From positions 124,001 through 188,000 of the forward strand of contig JAHDVF020000866.1 in the NCBI GenBank assembly GCA_022606425.2: DNA of 64,000 bases. Reading direction: 5' to 3'. Below, piece after piece: positions 42,175 to 53,284 of the stretch; position 1 is the first letter of the stretch, and each line of letters opens with the position of its first letter. Under the pieces are notes generated by a model. That model did no database searches, had not been told where the DNA came from, and saw only the letters and a program-made list of their open reading frames with translations. The position numbers and the translations under genes were made by a program. This stretch comes from Lepidostoma basale. Lineage: Eukaryota > Arthropoda > Insecta > Trichoptera > Lepidostomatidae.

Positions 42175-42357
42175 CTGCACGTGGCATGATCAAATAAATC
42201 AAATATTGTCGGCCACGTGAGGAATCAGAAAAATCGACGTGCGCGCATGACATGATGTATGGATGTTCAGGAATCGAGAGAAATATGTTAGGAAAGAAAA
42301 GTGTGGCAGTCCATTCTTTCTGTCTACCCCTTCGGGGAGACGGCGTGATGGTTAGAT
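42175..42357 (+). mobile_element. L1-type LINE, short 3' fragment
   Basis: CACGTGGCATGATCAAATAA through the conserved GGGGAGACGGCGTGATGG; last 55 codons, with internal deletions. Confidence 0.75.
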
Positions 42358-42850
42358 TAGGCAGTTTAGTCGAATATATGGGTGTTATTATACAAATTCA
42401 ACAAAATCGATGTACACCCCTTCGAATGACAACAAAGAAACGAAGAGAGCGTATTTTATGATAATTCTGGTATTCCAAGGGCCGGGCCGGGTTACCCCTC
42501 GCGCCCCTGCGGTTACATCACTTGACTCCACCCCTGATAATATAATATTTGTCTTCATAAAATAAGATTCATCTAACAATTGGCGAGGGTGGAAACTCTC
42601 TGTAGTCCGACCCTCGGATCGGGGCTGAATCAACAGATAAACCCAATTTGAAGGAAAAGTTTTCGTAAGCTGGAAATGCTCATCTGTCCGGTCTTGGGAT
42701 GGAAAACATATTTGATTGGATAAATCCGAGTAAGGTACAAGATAAACAAGTCCAAACGATAAATACAATATTAGTGAATGATGCTAAATAGGCCGAAAAT
42801 AATACTGAACTTGAGAAATATATTTAATTGTATTGAATGTGACGTAGACC
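42358..42850. other. No supported gene
   Basis: A 126-codon minus-strand frame (42388-42768) is not recognised. GACTCCACCCCTG at 42525-42537 could be the end of a hAT-like element, with GC-rich sequence before it. Confidence 0.3.
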
Positions 42851-43060
42851 TGACCAGCATCCTGGATAGTGATCTAGATTACAGAACGCCTGACTCCTGA
42901 TACAGGTGACTTGGGTTAAATTCTAGATATAATAATATTTTATTTTGGTTAAATTCTAGGTTTCTTATTCATAATAATGCGATTCCATTTACATGCATAT
43001 TGCAGATTATACAAAAATTATATTACTATTGAATGCATGGTCGTATTTACTAAAATAAGT
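42851..43060 (+). mobile_element. SINE2 with internal duplication, degraded
   Basis: GGATAGTGATCTAGATTACA and GACTTGGGTTAAATTCTAG are decayed A and B boxes. TTGGTTAAATTCTAG is repeated near 42945, pointing to a small tandem duplication. Confidence 0.6.
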
Positions 43061-44749
43061 AATTTTGTAGTATTAATCAGTTTTTGTGCACCGCACCGTT
43101 TTGAAAAATTAATTAACCCAAGGGCGCACTAGAAAAAGACTGACCGAACTGTATTGTCTTTTAAATCTAACGTCGCTATCACCATGCCCTTTATTTCTAA
43201 ATTAATGACTCCTTAATCAGAAGTAATACCTTTGACGTAACGTTTGAGGTTCTACTCCAGAGAATGTCAGAGTACATTTCGGATATCTGCGTTACCCCAA
43301 GTCTTCCTTGATTCTTGATATTCTTAAATGTCATTTCTCAAATAAATGCTATGCCCTATATTTACGTAACGCTTAAGGGTTGACTCCGAAGAGCGCCAGC
43401 GTACATTTAGGACCTCTGCGTGACACCCAAGTTTTTAATTATTTCTTAATTCTATTCTCATACTAACGAAAGCACAAACAAAGAAACTTGATTTATTAGC
43501 TGTTGCTGGAATTGCACCGTTGTTCGCATTGGTTTTTATTAATAGAAGTGAACGTTACTTTTCCATTGGCATGGGTGTCACGCAGAGGTCCTAAATGACA
43601 CTGTTGGTCTCTAGTGGCGATATGAGAACGATACAAACATGTACAATAATTATCTGCTAAATTAGATAGAGAAAATGAATCGGAAGAAACAACCAGCGAT
43701 ATCATTTTGTGACAATTCTCATATAACATCACAATTTGACTATTCAACCATGTTTTTCATAAAAAAATCAATGATACATTTTCTATCACGTATATATTTT
43801 TGTTCTTAATTCCATAAAAAATATTATTTGTACAACTGATACGAGTGAAATATAATAATTTGTTAGTAATACCTTAAAAAAACGAAACAATGAGAATATT
43901 GTATCATTTCGAATTATCTAAATCAAAGGATATTACACATACATTATAATAGAACGGATAATAGTAATTACAAAAAACATTTTTCAGAATATAAACAAGG
44001 GCCAGTTTTCAAATCCGGCCCTTATGCGCAACAATGGCTAATTAAAATTCATTCAAAATCAAAAATAGCTTTCAAAATGAATAGTGAAATATTATAACAA
44101 TGGATACATTAGCTAACTTTACTTTGATGCAATAATAAATAAAAAATATTATGTAGAATCCAAAAGTATAAGATAACATAAAACTTGTAATTGTTTTCGT
44201 AAAATTTGTATTCATAGAGCGATGTAAAGAAAAACGTAGAAAAAAATTAATATGCTGTGATGAAGTGATGTGATCATACAATATTAAATGAGTTTGTTTA
44301 AGATCCGTGAGGGGACGCCCTATCAGATAAAACTGCCTTACACGGCATGAGAGAGATTGAACACACTATATGCTTAAATGGATCTATGTACGTTTCGGTT
44401 CTCCAGTAAAGATTTAGAAGTATTATATGAGAAGGCAGATTCGACCAACAGTCGAATGCATACAAAATCTTGTTTCAAAATATGAGAAAAAATGCAGAAA
44501 ACAGATGATGCCAGCGTGCTACCAAAATAAGAAGAAAAAGTGGGGAATTTTTTTTTTTTTGTAATAACTAACTATTTCTTATTTTAATCGTTTATTTTTA
44601 TGTGTCATGTATCGAGACCACTCTCTAGAAATGTTGAGTCAACAGAGATCAGAACCAAAACAGAATGTCCTGGAGAAGCATTAGGAGGGCCGAACCCAAT
44701 TAAAGTGGTAAATTTCATGAGAAAGAAGAATAATTCAGTTTTAAGGGAT
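43061..44749. other. No gene seen
   Basis: Unassigned. A pair of related 60-bp stretches near 43240-43310 and 43370-43430 (AACGTTTGAGGTTCTACTCC; AACGCTTAAGGGTTGACTCC) may be a decayed local duplication. Confidence 0.4.
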
Positions 44750-44925
44750 GAATAGGTGGCGATGAGGTTCACAACCCATCACACCGCGTCTCCCGCAGGG
44801 CGAAAAGAGAAGGATGGAATGCCACATCGGTTGGATGGAATGCCACAATGTGGGACAGTTAAATCTTTCTGCCTACTCTTTCGGGGAGACGGCGTGATGG
44901 TTAGTTAGTTAGTTAGTTAGCTTAT
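44750..44925 (+). mobile_element. SINE3, 3' part with internal duplication
   Basis: GGTGGCGATGAGG, CACCGCGTCTCCCGCAGGGC, then GGATGGAATGCCACA twice, then the L1 end with TTAG tail. Lacks the 5' half. Confidence 0.75.
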
Positions 44926-45704
44926 TTTTTTTACTGAAATCGGCTTTCTTGCAGCATATTTTTAGTTTCTAAAACAGAGTTGATAAACAAATATTTTCGA
45001 AGCTTTCATCGATTTGTACAATATCAACATCAGAGGACGATAATTCGACTCATTTGATGCAGTTTGTTCATGTGCCCTCCGGATTCAGTACTTTGGAAGG
45101 GCATCATTATATTTTCCGGCACTTGACGGGCCATTGTATTTGCTCAGTGTCAACCATCGTCATCGTAACGAGCCCTTCCAAAGATTACATCTCCGCAAAT
45201 GCAGGGGTTGGAATTAATTGCGCGAGATTTATAACGCGGCGGCCATGTCATCATCGGGCGGGAAAATTGCAAACGCCTACAAATTATGACGGTCTCCATC
45301 TTGAATCGCATGAATCTTCGTAAAAGACGAAATTTAATTTTGAAAATGGAAGACTAATGTCGAGTGTTTGAATTCGTTTGAAATAATGCGTTCTTTAATT
45401 CAATGTTCATAGGGTTGGGAAATAATTTGAGTCTGGTTATTACAAAAGTGGTTTAAACATAAAACATAAAAAAGTTTATTTTAACATTTGTCATGTAGCA
45501 CGGGTGGAATCTTTAAGGGTGAAATTTGAACTAGACTATATTATTCGATCATATGTCATGTGAATCAATAAAAAAAAATATGTATCGAAATTGGGTTCAA
45601 ATAACCTGTTATATGCAAAAATGGGGAAAACAACGGGAAACTACCACAATAAAAAAAAGCTCAAGTGGCATCCTAAAAACCAGCCAATTTTGTTTTTTTC
45701 GAAG
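44926..45704. other. No gene seen
   Basis: 45050-45330 is less AT-rich with an 89-codon plus-strand frame that I do not recognise and would not call a gene. Confidence 0.35.
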
Positions 45705-45875
45705 ACCACCTTCGTGGCAGAGTGGTAAGAGCCATGATTGCCAGACCCGAGATCCCGGATTCGATTCCCGGCGATGGCAGTGTGATTGGCATACTGTTTT
45801 TAGTCTGGTGTAGAATTCACGTGACAAGGCGATAGATAAGCAACCTATTACATGTCATGATAAAAAATATAATAG
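45705..45875 (+). mobile_element. SINE1, 3'-truncated copy
   Basis: CCTTCGTGGCAGAGTGGTAA (A-box region) and GGATTCGATTCCCGGCGATG (B box), then TCTGGTGTAGAATTCACGTG and the middle part. Promoter boxes are among the best in the window. Confidence 0.8.
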
Positions 45876-46929
45876 CTTAAAAAACAAATTGTAAAAATAT
45901 GTTAATATACTTGGCTGCAAACCACATACTAGGATTGAATCAAAGCATTATTATTAAGAGTGATTACTTTAAGAACACCCTGCAATCCCTTTTATGCTAC
46001 AATATTCGTCTTTATGGAAAATCAAAAGTTGTATATTTTTGAACCTATAACATAAGGAAGAACAGCGTTTGCAATTTATCGATCTACTCTCTGGAAAGTC
46101 TCATAATAAAATACAAGTAATTTGTATGTATTTGTGTACGTGCATAGGCCCTATAACTTCTCTCTCCCGTCTGGACTGTTCGCCAGTATTTACGGTCAGA
46201 CAATGACAAACGTATTAAAGGAAGGTGACCCCCCGGGAATCTAGAAGGGACACCGCAAGTACGATACACGTAATAAAATTTCAATACAATTTGAAAAAAC
46301 CAGGGACATCTAAAAGAAAGCAAATACTTTGAGCCCTCCTCAAAGTCTGAGCCAAATAGCGTAGAATAAACAACTTTTAGTATTATAGGAAAAACAAATG
46401 TATGTATATTGTTTTATATTATATAAACTTAAGGCACACACTGTGGAAATCTATGAAGATTTCTTTTTACAGTTAAAACACTGTTTTTTTCACTGTTGAG
46501 TTTATTTTTCTGGATATGTTTAAAAAGATTTACTTTACACCTTCATCATCTGGAGAACGATATACTATAAATATATAACTATTTAGAAGGACGATTGTGA
46601 GGTGGTAATGTTAGCTTTCACGATAAATAATAATGATTTAAACCCAATATTTGTTTATATAAGAAAACATATATTTTTTATTTATTTTACGTAACAGATA
46701 ATAAATCAAATCAAATCAGTTTAAGGCATCAATTGAGATATATTATTTTTTTTAGGCATTTTTAGTTTACACACCAAAAATGCATATAAAATAAATATAG
46801 ATATTACAAATAAATTAAATGTGTATTTTTAAATATTTCAGCCCTTTAAAATGCAGATATACATTGATTATTTCAGATTTAATTTTATGAAATTCCTTGT
46901 AATTGGAACATATGCATATTTCAATTTAA
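45876..46929. other. No gene; family A copy at 46425-46575 and L3 tail scrap near 46697
   Basis: 46425-46575 has the family A terminus (GGCACACACTGTGGAAAT), GTTGAGTTTATTTTTCTGG and a decayed minus-strand core (CTTCATCATCTGGAGAACG). ATCAAATCAAATCAGTTTAA at 46703 is an L3 3' end. The rest is unassigned. Confidence 0.5.
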
Positions 46930-47085
46930 GAAAACTGTTTAGATTTATTGTACAATCATCAAACTGAGCAGAAATAGCTCGATATTATGATGAAGGAATC
47001 GGGTCGTGTCCAGGCTCGAACCCAAGTCCCTTGGATCAGGAGCCAAGAGTTCTATCTCCTAGACCACCATCGAATAAATCTACTA
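46930..47085 (-). mobile_element. SINE2
   Basis: Minus strand: GGTGGTCTAGGAGATAGAAC, CTTGGGTTCGAGCCTGGACA, then ATTCCTTCATCATAAT and the A/T-rich end. Both promoter boxes are recognisable. Confidence 0.8.
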
Positions 47086-48104
47086 CGTTATTAATATATT
47101 GGATGGACTACGACATCGTTAACTGAATTTATATCACGTGACTATTTACACTAAATAAATATCTTTGTTGAAATTTAGCTGACGACGTCATAATCAGACG
47201 AAAGTATTCCTCAAATTTTAAAAATAAAAATGTAAAATTATAAATAGTTTTTTTAACAATACATTTTATATGAAAAGAATTTTGATGTTATAACCAAAGA
47301 TTGAACGTGAAAATCTACGAAAGAATTAGTTTCTTTGATGAATTTTGTTTAAGTGTAAGTACTTACACAGTTCAAAATAAGCCTTACAATTATATTCGCT
47401 GCACTTGTATTTAAACATAAGTAAAGCCATTGAAAATGTCTGAAAATTAAAACGTTTGAATAAAATGACTGAATGCTCGAATATTTTCCACTCCAGACTT
47501 TGCTCAGCACGCCTCCCCTCCCGGGCGGATGCAATAAGAGGGGAGAGACAGGGGGAGAGTAATCCCAGACGACAGCATCTACCTCTAGATATGCACGAGG
47601 TTGTGTGGACATGTTTACACAGCAAGGCCTGCGTTACGGGCGTCTTAATTAAACTTGGATCCCGGACCGGAGAAAACAAGGTAGATTGACAGAAGAAAAA
47701 AAAATCGAAAAAAGAACAAATTAGCGGGTGTTGTCTGGTAAATTGCACAAATAAAACCATAATAGAAAACAGTTAAGAGTTTAGATTGAAATAGCTAATT
47801 TTAAGCGCTTCTTGAATCATATCCATTCGGCTTTAATATATTGTTCGTAAAATGTTTGTATATTTTGGATCTATTAATCTTCTTCTTCTCGTGTCACGCA
47901 AGGTCCTCCCAATTTTAAATATCATTTCAGATAATTCTAAGCCTTAAGAAACAGCTCCTCGAATGTTCCAAAGGGAACCCTAATGTTTTGGGCCACGATT
48001 TTGGTCATTAATTGTATCAATTAGTATTTTCGACCTCTAGGTACATGTCTCAAATTCGCCAATTTTATTTATTCCAGGTTAGCTTAGATCTAGCCATAAC
48101 TATT
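47086..48104. other. No gene; GC-richer patch at 47480-47690 and a LINE tail scrap near 47880
   Basis: The patch includes CTCCCGGGCGGATGC and GGATCCCGGACCGGAG with overlapping frames on both strands, none recognised. TTCTTCTTCTCGTGTCA at 47879 looks like a minus-strand LINE tail. Confidence 0.35.
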
Positions 48105-48198
48105 TATTTTTTCTTGAACAATGATGTAAAACTCCATATTAAATAATTAATACCAATGAAAACGTATGTTTTCTAGATGTTTTATTATATTTTATGGG

Positions 48199-48238
48199 AA
48201 TGACATGTTTCGCTCTTCTAAGGCATTATCAAATGTGA
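48199..48238 (-). ncRNA. Family B hammerhead-like motif
   Basis: Minus strand: TTGATAA in place of CTGANGA, extra T, helix II GC-CTTAGAAGA-GC, GAA, AC-AT-GT, C. The first and sixth box bases are T and A instead of C and G; in hammerheads these two bases pair, so the pair is kept as U-A. Confidence 0.45.
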
Positions 48239-48416
48239 CGAAACCAGAAATATTGTTCCTCGTTCTTAACGAGTTTTAAGAAACACCTTCCAATATTTCT
48301 GAACCTACCAAAATAGTTATTTGTTAAAAATGTATAAAGTCACATGAGTTCTCGTTAATTGCCATATTCTGTTCCATTTACTAGTGTATATAAACCTCAA
48401 CGAGTTGAAGTTTCGT

Positions 48417-48455
48417 CACATTTGATAATACCTTAGAAGGGCGAAACATGTCATA
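48417..48455 (+). ncRNA. Family B hammerhead-like motif
   Basis: Mirror copy: TTGATAA, T, ACCTT-AGA-AGGGC with an end mismatch, GAA, AC-AT-GT, C, AT. Helix I pairs over only two bases. Confidence 0.45.
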
Positions 48456-48555
48456 CCCATAAAATATAATAAAACTTCTAGAAAACTGACGTTTTCATTC
48501 GTATTAATTATTTAATATGGAGTTTTACAACATTGTTCAAGAAACAATATACAAC

Positions 48556-49811
48556 GATAATATACGTTATATTATATATTGTATTTGAAATATTGGTAAC
48601 ATTGATTCACATTTAAGTCTCAAAGTCCGATAAAAAATATATTAGGTATCATTAATAAAAACAATCGGTTTTTAAGTATATCACATTTTTTCGCTTTTAA
48701 ATACCGTTTGAAATAAATTTATCTTAATTAAGAATAAATTTACAACATCCAACCAACATCTCTATCCGGACCCGTCTCATAACGGCATAGATCAATTTCT
48801 AAATAATGTATCAAAAGTTCACTTACACTCGATAAGGCAATAAAAATACATCGAAATAAATGAAAGTATAAATGGCGATAAACATATCCGTATACGTATA
48901 AAATATTCGCGATGCAATATCCGGGACAGATTCTATCAGAATAGGAAATGAGGCATATAAATATTACGGATGATCGGAAATAATCACGAATCCAACTAAA
49001 TTGGGGAAACGTTCTCAGGGACAGATACTGTAAAAATCATTTCAAATATGATAAGCTGAATTCCATTTTTAAAATTAAAAATTATTCTAGTTGTTATAAT
49101 GCTGCCATATAATAAAAAAACAGAAAACTTTATCATGGAAATGTTTCAAATATCGAACGGTTCATGTTCTTACATAAATATTTCACCTGGTACGTTTACA
49201 TATATCTTCATTCCGAAAAAGGAAGGGGAAGGTTTTATTGATAGGTTGGGATAGTTTTTATTGAATTGGACTGAGAGGGGAAAGGTGAGGTGAAACACGT
49301 CACGTCATAGTAAGATGGCGTAATAATGAAAATACATCTGATAAGCATTACTTCTTGCGAAAAGAAAAATAATTGAACGTTTATTTGTTTGTACAATACA
49401 GAATCATGTGTCTCTTTGAATCACTTAACCATTAAAGGCGTGCAGCTGTACGGATGAGAAACTTGAAAATCGACCACGGATGTAATTGGAAAACTTCAGG
49501 TGTATTAGTCTTCAAATATTCTGGTCAAAATCCTTTGGCATATAGAATGGAATAATACTCCTAGCGGCTTCTAACAATATGTTGGTCAACAGCCTTCACA
49601 TTGTGTTAATAAGGTAGTTTGCTAAATGCCGAAAATCATTCTCCATAGATGGCGTTAGTGGGTCGGTTGTATAGGTTAATTCTTGAAAAAATTCACTAGT
49701 GCAACCAAATCTACATAGATGGCTGACTGAAACTGCCACGTGAAGATAAATATGGATTTTGAAGTATATATACATCTTCCAAAAATTTGTCATGCATGAT
49801 CACAAATAACA
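48556..49811. other. No gene seen
   Basis: AT-rich, unassigned. Confidence 0.45.
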
Positions 49812-49950
49812 AAGGTGGAATGGGGAATGTTGTAATTACATAAAGCGTGCGCTTAACCCAACCAATGACAGGTCATAAGTCCTATAAACACCTTGATCAT
49901 CCATGTTCAGTTTCCAGTTTACGTCTTCGTCTCTATTGAGGTACAATTAA
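49812..49950 (+). repeat. 140-bp repeat (R140)
   Basis: GTGGAATGGGGAATGTTGTA, CCCAACCAATGACAGGTCAT, CTCTATTGAGGTACAATT. Colinear with 18365-18500. Confidence 0.65.
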
Positions 49951-49999
49951 AACTTCAGGTGTCTTCATTCATAATTTAAGATCATTTTAAAGAAAGAAT

Positions 50000-50235
50000 A
50001 TTTAAAGAACGAGTCGCTAAACGCAAATGGCTATGGATCGATCACACTCTGAAACGGAACCCCGCTAGCGCCGCTCAGGGAGCACTGAAATCCCCTGAAG
50101 ATTCGAAAAAAGGAAGCGAGGCAGACCTAGAGGCACCTGTAGAGGTACCCATCAGGACCTAGAAGGAGAAGGATCCTAGAAGCCCTGAACACTACGGGGT
50201 TGTGACAGGACAAGAACAGGAAGATACAACATATT
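50000..50235 (+). mobile_element. LINE C-terminal fragment, unassigned type
   Basis: Plus strand: AKRKWLWIDHTLKRNPASA, then with a shift KRKRGRPRGT-like sequence, the common end of Jockey/CR1-type polyproteins. Broken by frameshifts. Confidence 0.6.
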
Positions 50236-50454
50236 ACTAACGATAATTAAAATTTAATCTAATAAAGCCCAACATTTCACGTGTCTCAAAGACTTGGACA
50301 AGCCAGATGAAAGAATCGCAAATAATTTTGAGAATTCAGTGTGAAACAAACTACGATTTAACACATTGAGTATAGATCAATAAGGAGCATATGTTGCAAG
50401 AAACCAAAACTCATCACAGGGTTAAATAAAGTACATTTTTTTATTTTATTAATT

Positions 50455-50735
50455 GTGTTTAGAATGGATAAGAACCAGAATAAGAGAGATGTGTGAGGTT
50501 GAGGATATTATAAGATGGAGCAGACAGCGAAAAAGGGACTGGTACGGTCATGTTCAAAGAATGGACACCACCAGACTCCCCTATATTACATTGCATAATC
50601 AGCCTCATGGGACTCAGCCTCGTGAATGAACTCCTAAAAGATGGAAGGACAGCTGGTAATCTACCTCACAGGAGGAGCAACACTCTGGAGAACATACCAC
50701 ATAGGTCTACAACAAGGAAGAAGAAGATGAATTAA
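50455..50735 (+). mobile_element. L6 LINE, 3' fragment
   Basis: RTRIREMCEVEDIIRWSRQR, DWYGHVQRMDTTRLPYITLH, then PKRWKDSW and GAAGAAGA. Frame broken once. Confidence 0.75.
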
Positions 50736-51389
50736 TTAGAATGAAAAGGGTATGAATAATTGCATAATTAAACTAGTGTGCAAAAAGTTAAAAGAGTTGT
50801 AAGTAAGTTATTAATTAAATTTCCGTTGTATGGGTGTAAAAAAAATACACTTTGATTCCTCGGTCTTTAGGTTTCAAGTACACTGGGAATGCCACACTCG
50901 GAAGACAATGTAAGAATGACAAGTTAGATAGTCGGGAATGTCTGGCAGTAGAACAATGCCATGTGAATAAATATACAAAGTTCCATAATGTAACTGGTAT
51001 TATGCATTTAAAGCTATGTGTTTATAGCTATATTTTATTTTGTAACATGTGTACAATCAACAAAACAGGTTTATCTACGAGTATGATACTTAAATATGAA
51101 CTGCTTGTAAAGCTTTGATGACGTTAACATAAAAAGCAGAACGTCTCAACCTCGAAAGGAAACAAAAGCTTATTAATAAAAAGCTAATTAGATGTGATTT
51201 TACATTAACTCTACAACCATGATTCGGACTGGTTACGTCCTTCTTCAGGAAAAGAATGAGTCTGAAAAAATTTCATTAAAAGTAAAAAATATAGTGATTA
51301 TAATTTTATAAAATTCGGGAAATACTATATTTATGTTATATGGAATTCGGTTCAACAAATACGAGGTTAGTTTGAAAAGTATTTGGTAC
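50736..51389. other. No gene; possible hammerhead remnant at 51220-51262 (minus)
   Basis: Minus strand CCTGAAGAAGGACGTAACCA, GTCCGAATCATGGTTG has the box and helix II but not the GAAAC/GUH ending. The 88-codon frame at 50852 is unrecognised. Confidence 0.3.
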
Positions 51390-51795
51390 TGTCCTACTCT
51401 GTTCTGACATACCTATTTACATTCATACATTCATTCATCTTCTCAACATTCATACATCGACCGACCGACTTCGAATGTGGCCGCCTTTTAATATTTGATT
51501 AAATTGGTAATGCCATACTTTCCTTCGTCTTCCACGGCTTCTCGTTCTGGTTGTATATAACATTATAACCATTCTTCTCTCGTCTATTCGTTTTATGTGT
51601 CAAACCATCTCAGGGATCCTTTTTTAATTTAATTTATGATGCAATCATCTGCCTTACATTTCTCCCTTATTTATTCGTTCGGTATTCTATCATATAGCGT
51701 TTTAATGCGCATTATTCTCGGTGATCTCATTTCAGAGTCATTTATCCTATTTTCACCCTTCTTTTGGCAGCTTCAAGCTTCACTTCCACACATAA
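51390..51795 (-). mobile_element. L1-type LINE, old degraded fragment
   Basis: Weak but colinear minus-strand match to the last 130 codons of L1, without the conserved tail. Resembles 7896-8205 more than the young copies. Confidence 0.6.
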
Positions 51796-51798
51796 CGA

Positions 51799-52050
51799 CG
51801 ACGACCTTCGTGGCCGAATGTAAACTGCATTGACTGCCACTCCGAAGGTTCCGGGTTCGATTCCCAACGAGGGCAGTGTGATTGTCACACTGTCTTTGGT
51901 CTGGTGTAGAATACGCGTTACAATAAAATGGCGATAGATTAGCTACCTATCACATGTCACGAGAATCATTATGATAGCTATAATACCCTTTGCATCCATT
52001 TGGCTCACGCTGTCATGATGTAAAGAGCGATTCAACAAAATAATAATAAT
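51799..52050 (+). mobile_element. SINE1, near full length
   Basis: About 250 bp: CGACCTTCGTGGCCGAATG, CGGGTTCGATTCCCAACGAG (B box), GTCTTTGGTCTGGTGTAGAA, ATCACATGTCACGAGAATCA, TTGCATCCATTTGGCTCACG, GATGTAAAGAGCGATTCAAC and an AAT-repeat tail. Serves as the reference for the other copies. Confidence 0.85.
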
Positions 52051-52120
52051 AATATCATTAAATTGGATTTTTTTCAAAAGAAAACACTGTTTAATATTCC
52101 ACTATACTATATTTATAAAC

Positions 52121-52160
52121 AACACAACATGTTTCGGAGTTACCTCCATCTTCAGGTGTA
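52121..52160 (-). ncRNA. Family E hammerhead ribozyme motif
   Basis: Minus strand: ACAC (helix I), CTGAAGA, extra T, helix II GGAG-GTAA-CTCC, GAA, helix III AC-AT-GT, T, GTGT (helix I). All helices pair. Confidence 0.65.
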
Positions 52161-52199
52161 AATATACGACGTAAATATACAAACTATCAGTCGTATATT

Positions 52200-52239
52200 T
52201 ACACCTGAAGATGGAGGTAACTCCGAAACATGTTGTGTA
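52200..52239 (+). ncRNA. Family E hammerhead ribozyme motif
   Basis: TACAC, CTGAAGA, T, GGAG-GTAA-CTCC, GAA, AC-AT-GT, T, GTGTA. Helix I has five Watson-Crick pairs (TACAC/GTGTA), helix II four with a four-base loop. Same layout as 59706-59746. Confidence 0.65.
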
Positions 52240-52399
52240 GTCTATAAATATAGTATAGTATATTAAACAGTATTTTCTTTTGAAAAAATCCAGTATAATT
52301 TCAATGGAATTCCACAGTGTTAAGGCATCAACTTTAAAAAAAAAAATTAATCATAACATAAGGATTGACACTAAAACTCTATTATGTAGAGACTACAAC

Positions 52400-52813
52400 T
52401 ATGTAGACTACAACTCTTAGACGAATGTGTGGATCTCTGTGTATGATAGAGTGTCGAATGAAAATACAAGAAGTGAATGCGGTGCGAATGATGGTGTCAT
52501 GAACAAAATAATGAAAGGATCATTAAGATGGTTTGGACATATGGAAAGAATGAATGAAGAAAGAATGGTAAAACAATTATATGTTAACGATGTAAATGGA
52601 ACCAGAAATAGAGGAAGACCGAGGAAAACGTGGCACAATCAAATAAATCAAATATTGAATGTCGGCCATGTGAGGAGTCAGAGAAATCGACGCGCGTGCA
52701 TGACACGATGTATGATGTTGAGGAAGCGAGAGAAATATGTCAGGAAAGAAAAATGCGGCAGTCCATTCTTTCTGTCTGCCCCTTCGGGGAGACGGCGTGA
52801 TGGTTAGTTAGTT
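52400..52813 (+). mobile_element. L1-type LINE, 3' fragment
   Basis: From LRRMCG through GSLRWFGHMERMNEERMVKQ to the TTAG tail. AACTATGTA occurs on both sides (near 52397 and 52822), the likely target duplication. One base is missing near 52714, shifting the end of the frame. Confidence 0.85.
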
Positions 52814-53284
52814 AGTTGGTTATAACTATGTATATTATGAAAGATACATTCGTTAAAAAAATATGCATATAGTAAGCGAAGTGGAAAAATGGTCTCGAAG
52901 CGCATTCGCACTCGAGACGTGAGAACACGTTGTTTAATATGAAGAAAATCGTTTTCCGCCATGCTTTTACAAAGGCAGATAACCCTCGGCGGCAGACAGA
53001 CACCGCAGAGCATATTTCACCGTTCGACGTAATCGCCTGAGCCGCGTTTGAGGAGAAAATCGCGAGGGACGGCGGAAACTGCAGGGGCTGGGAGATGGGA
53101 TGGAGATGATTGCCGGGGAAAAGGACGCGCCTGTCGACACCTCGCGTGACGTGCACCCCCCTCCACCCGCATTAACCGCTAACTAGAGTTTCCAATATTG
53201 CAGGTGAACGAGCAGATGATTTTCGAAAGACATTTTGAAAAATTGTAGTTCATTAACTATTGTGGAACTTATTTATTTGTTTTT
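52814..53284. other. GC-rich patch at about 52890-53170
   Basis: TCGCACTCGAGACGTGAG, CGCGAGGGACGGCGG and CCCCCCTCCACCCGC stand out from the AT background. Minus-strand frames of 114 and 69 codons have no recognised content. Possibly regulatory. Confidence 0.3.

Larger units (their letters stand above)
48105..48555. repeat. Family B foldback repeat, long copy
   Basis: Arms of about 135 bp (48105-48240 and 48415-48555) each include the complete family B body and ribozyme region in opposite directions. The 170-bp centre is unlike other copies but has AACGAG-rich sequence near both sides (CTCGTTCTTAACGAG; CTCAACGAGTTGAAG). The CACATTTGATAAT/ATTATCAAATGTG inner ends are complementary. Confidence 0.75.
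52065..52291. repeat. Family E palindrome, 227 bp, two ribozyme motifs
   Basis: Outer arms GGATTTTTTTCAAAAGAAAA and TTTTCTTTTGAAAAAATCC. Inner arms run through TATAGTATAG-like sequence to the hammerhead motifs, and CGTATATTTACACC near the centre. It lies next to the AAT tail of SINE1. Family A end sequence (GGAATTCCACAGTGTTAAGG) follows at 52307. Confidence 0.8.

Noticed and set aside
42388..42768. 126-codon minus-strand frame
   Set aside because: No recognisable motif, overlaps the edge of repeat-like DNA, no splice or start context.
44985..45045. CTCTGATGTTGATATTG with GCTTCGAAAA on the minus strand as a hammerhead
   Set aside because: The box is broken (CTGATGT) and no helix II closes; insufficient.
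45705..45790. tRNA-like sequence with consensus B box
   Set aside because: Same head and body recur at 9504, 51799, 54826 and 61365; SINE1.
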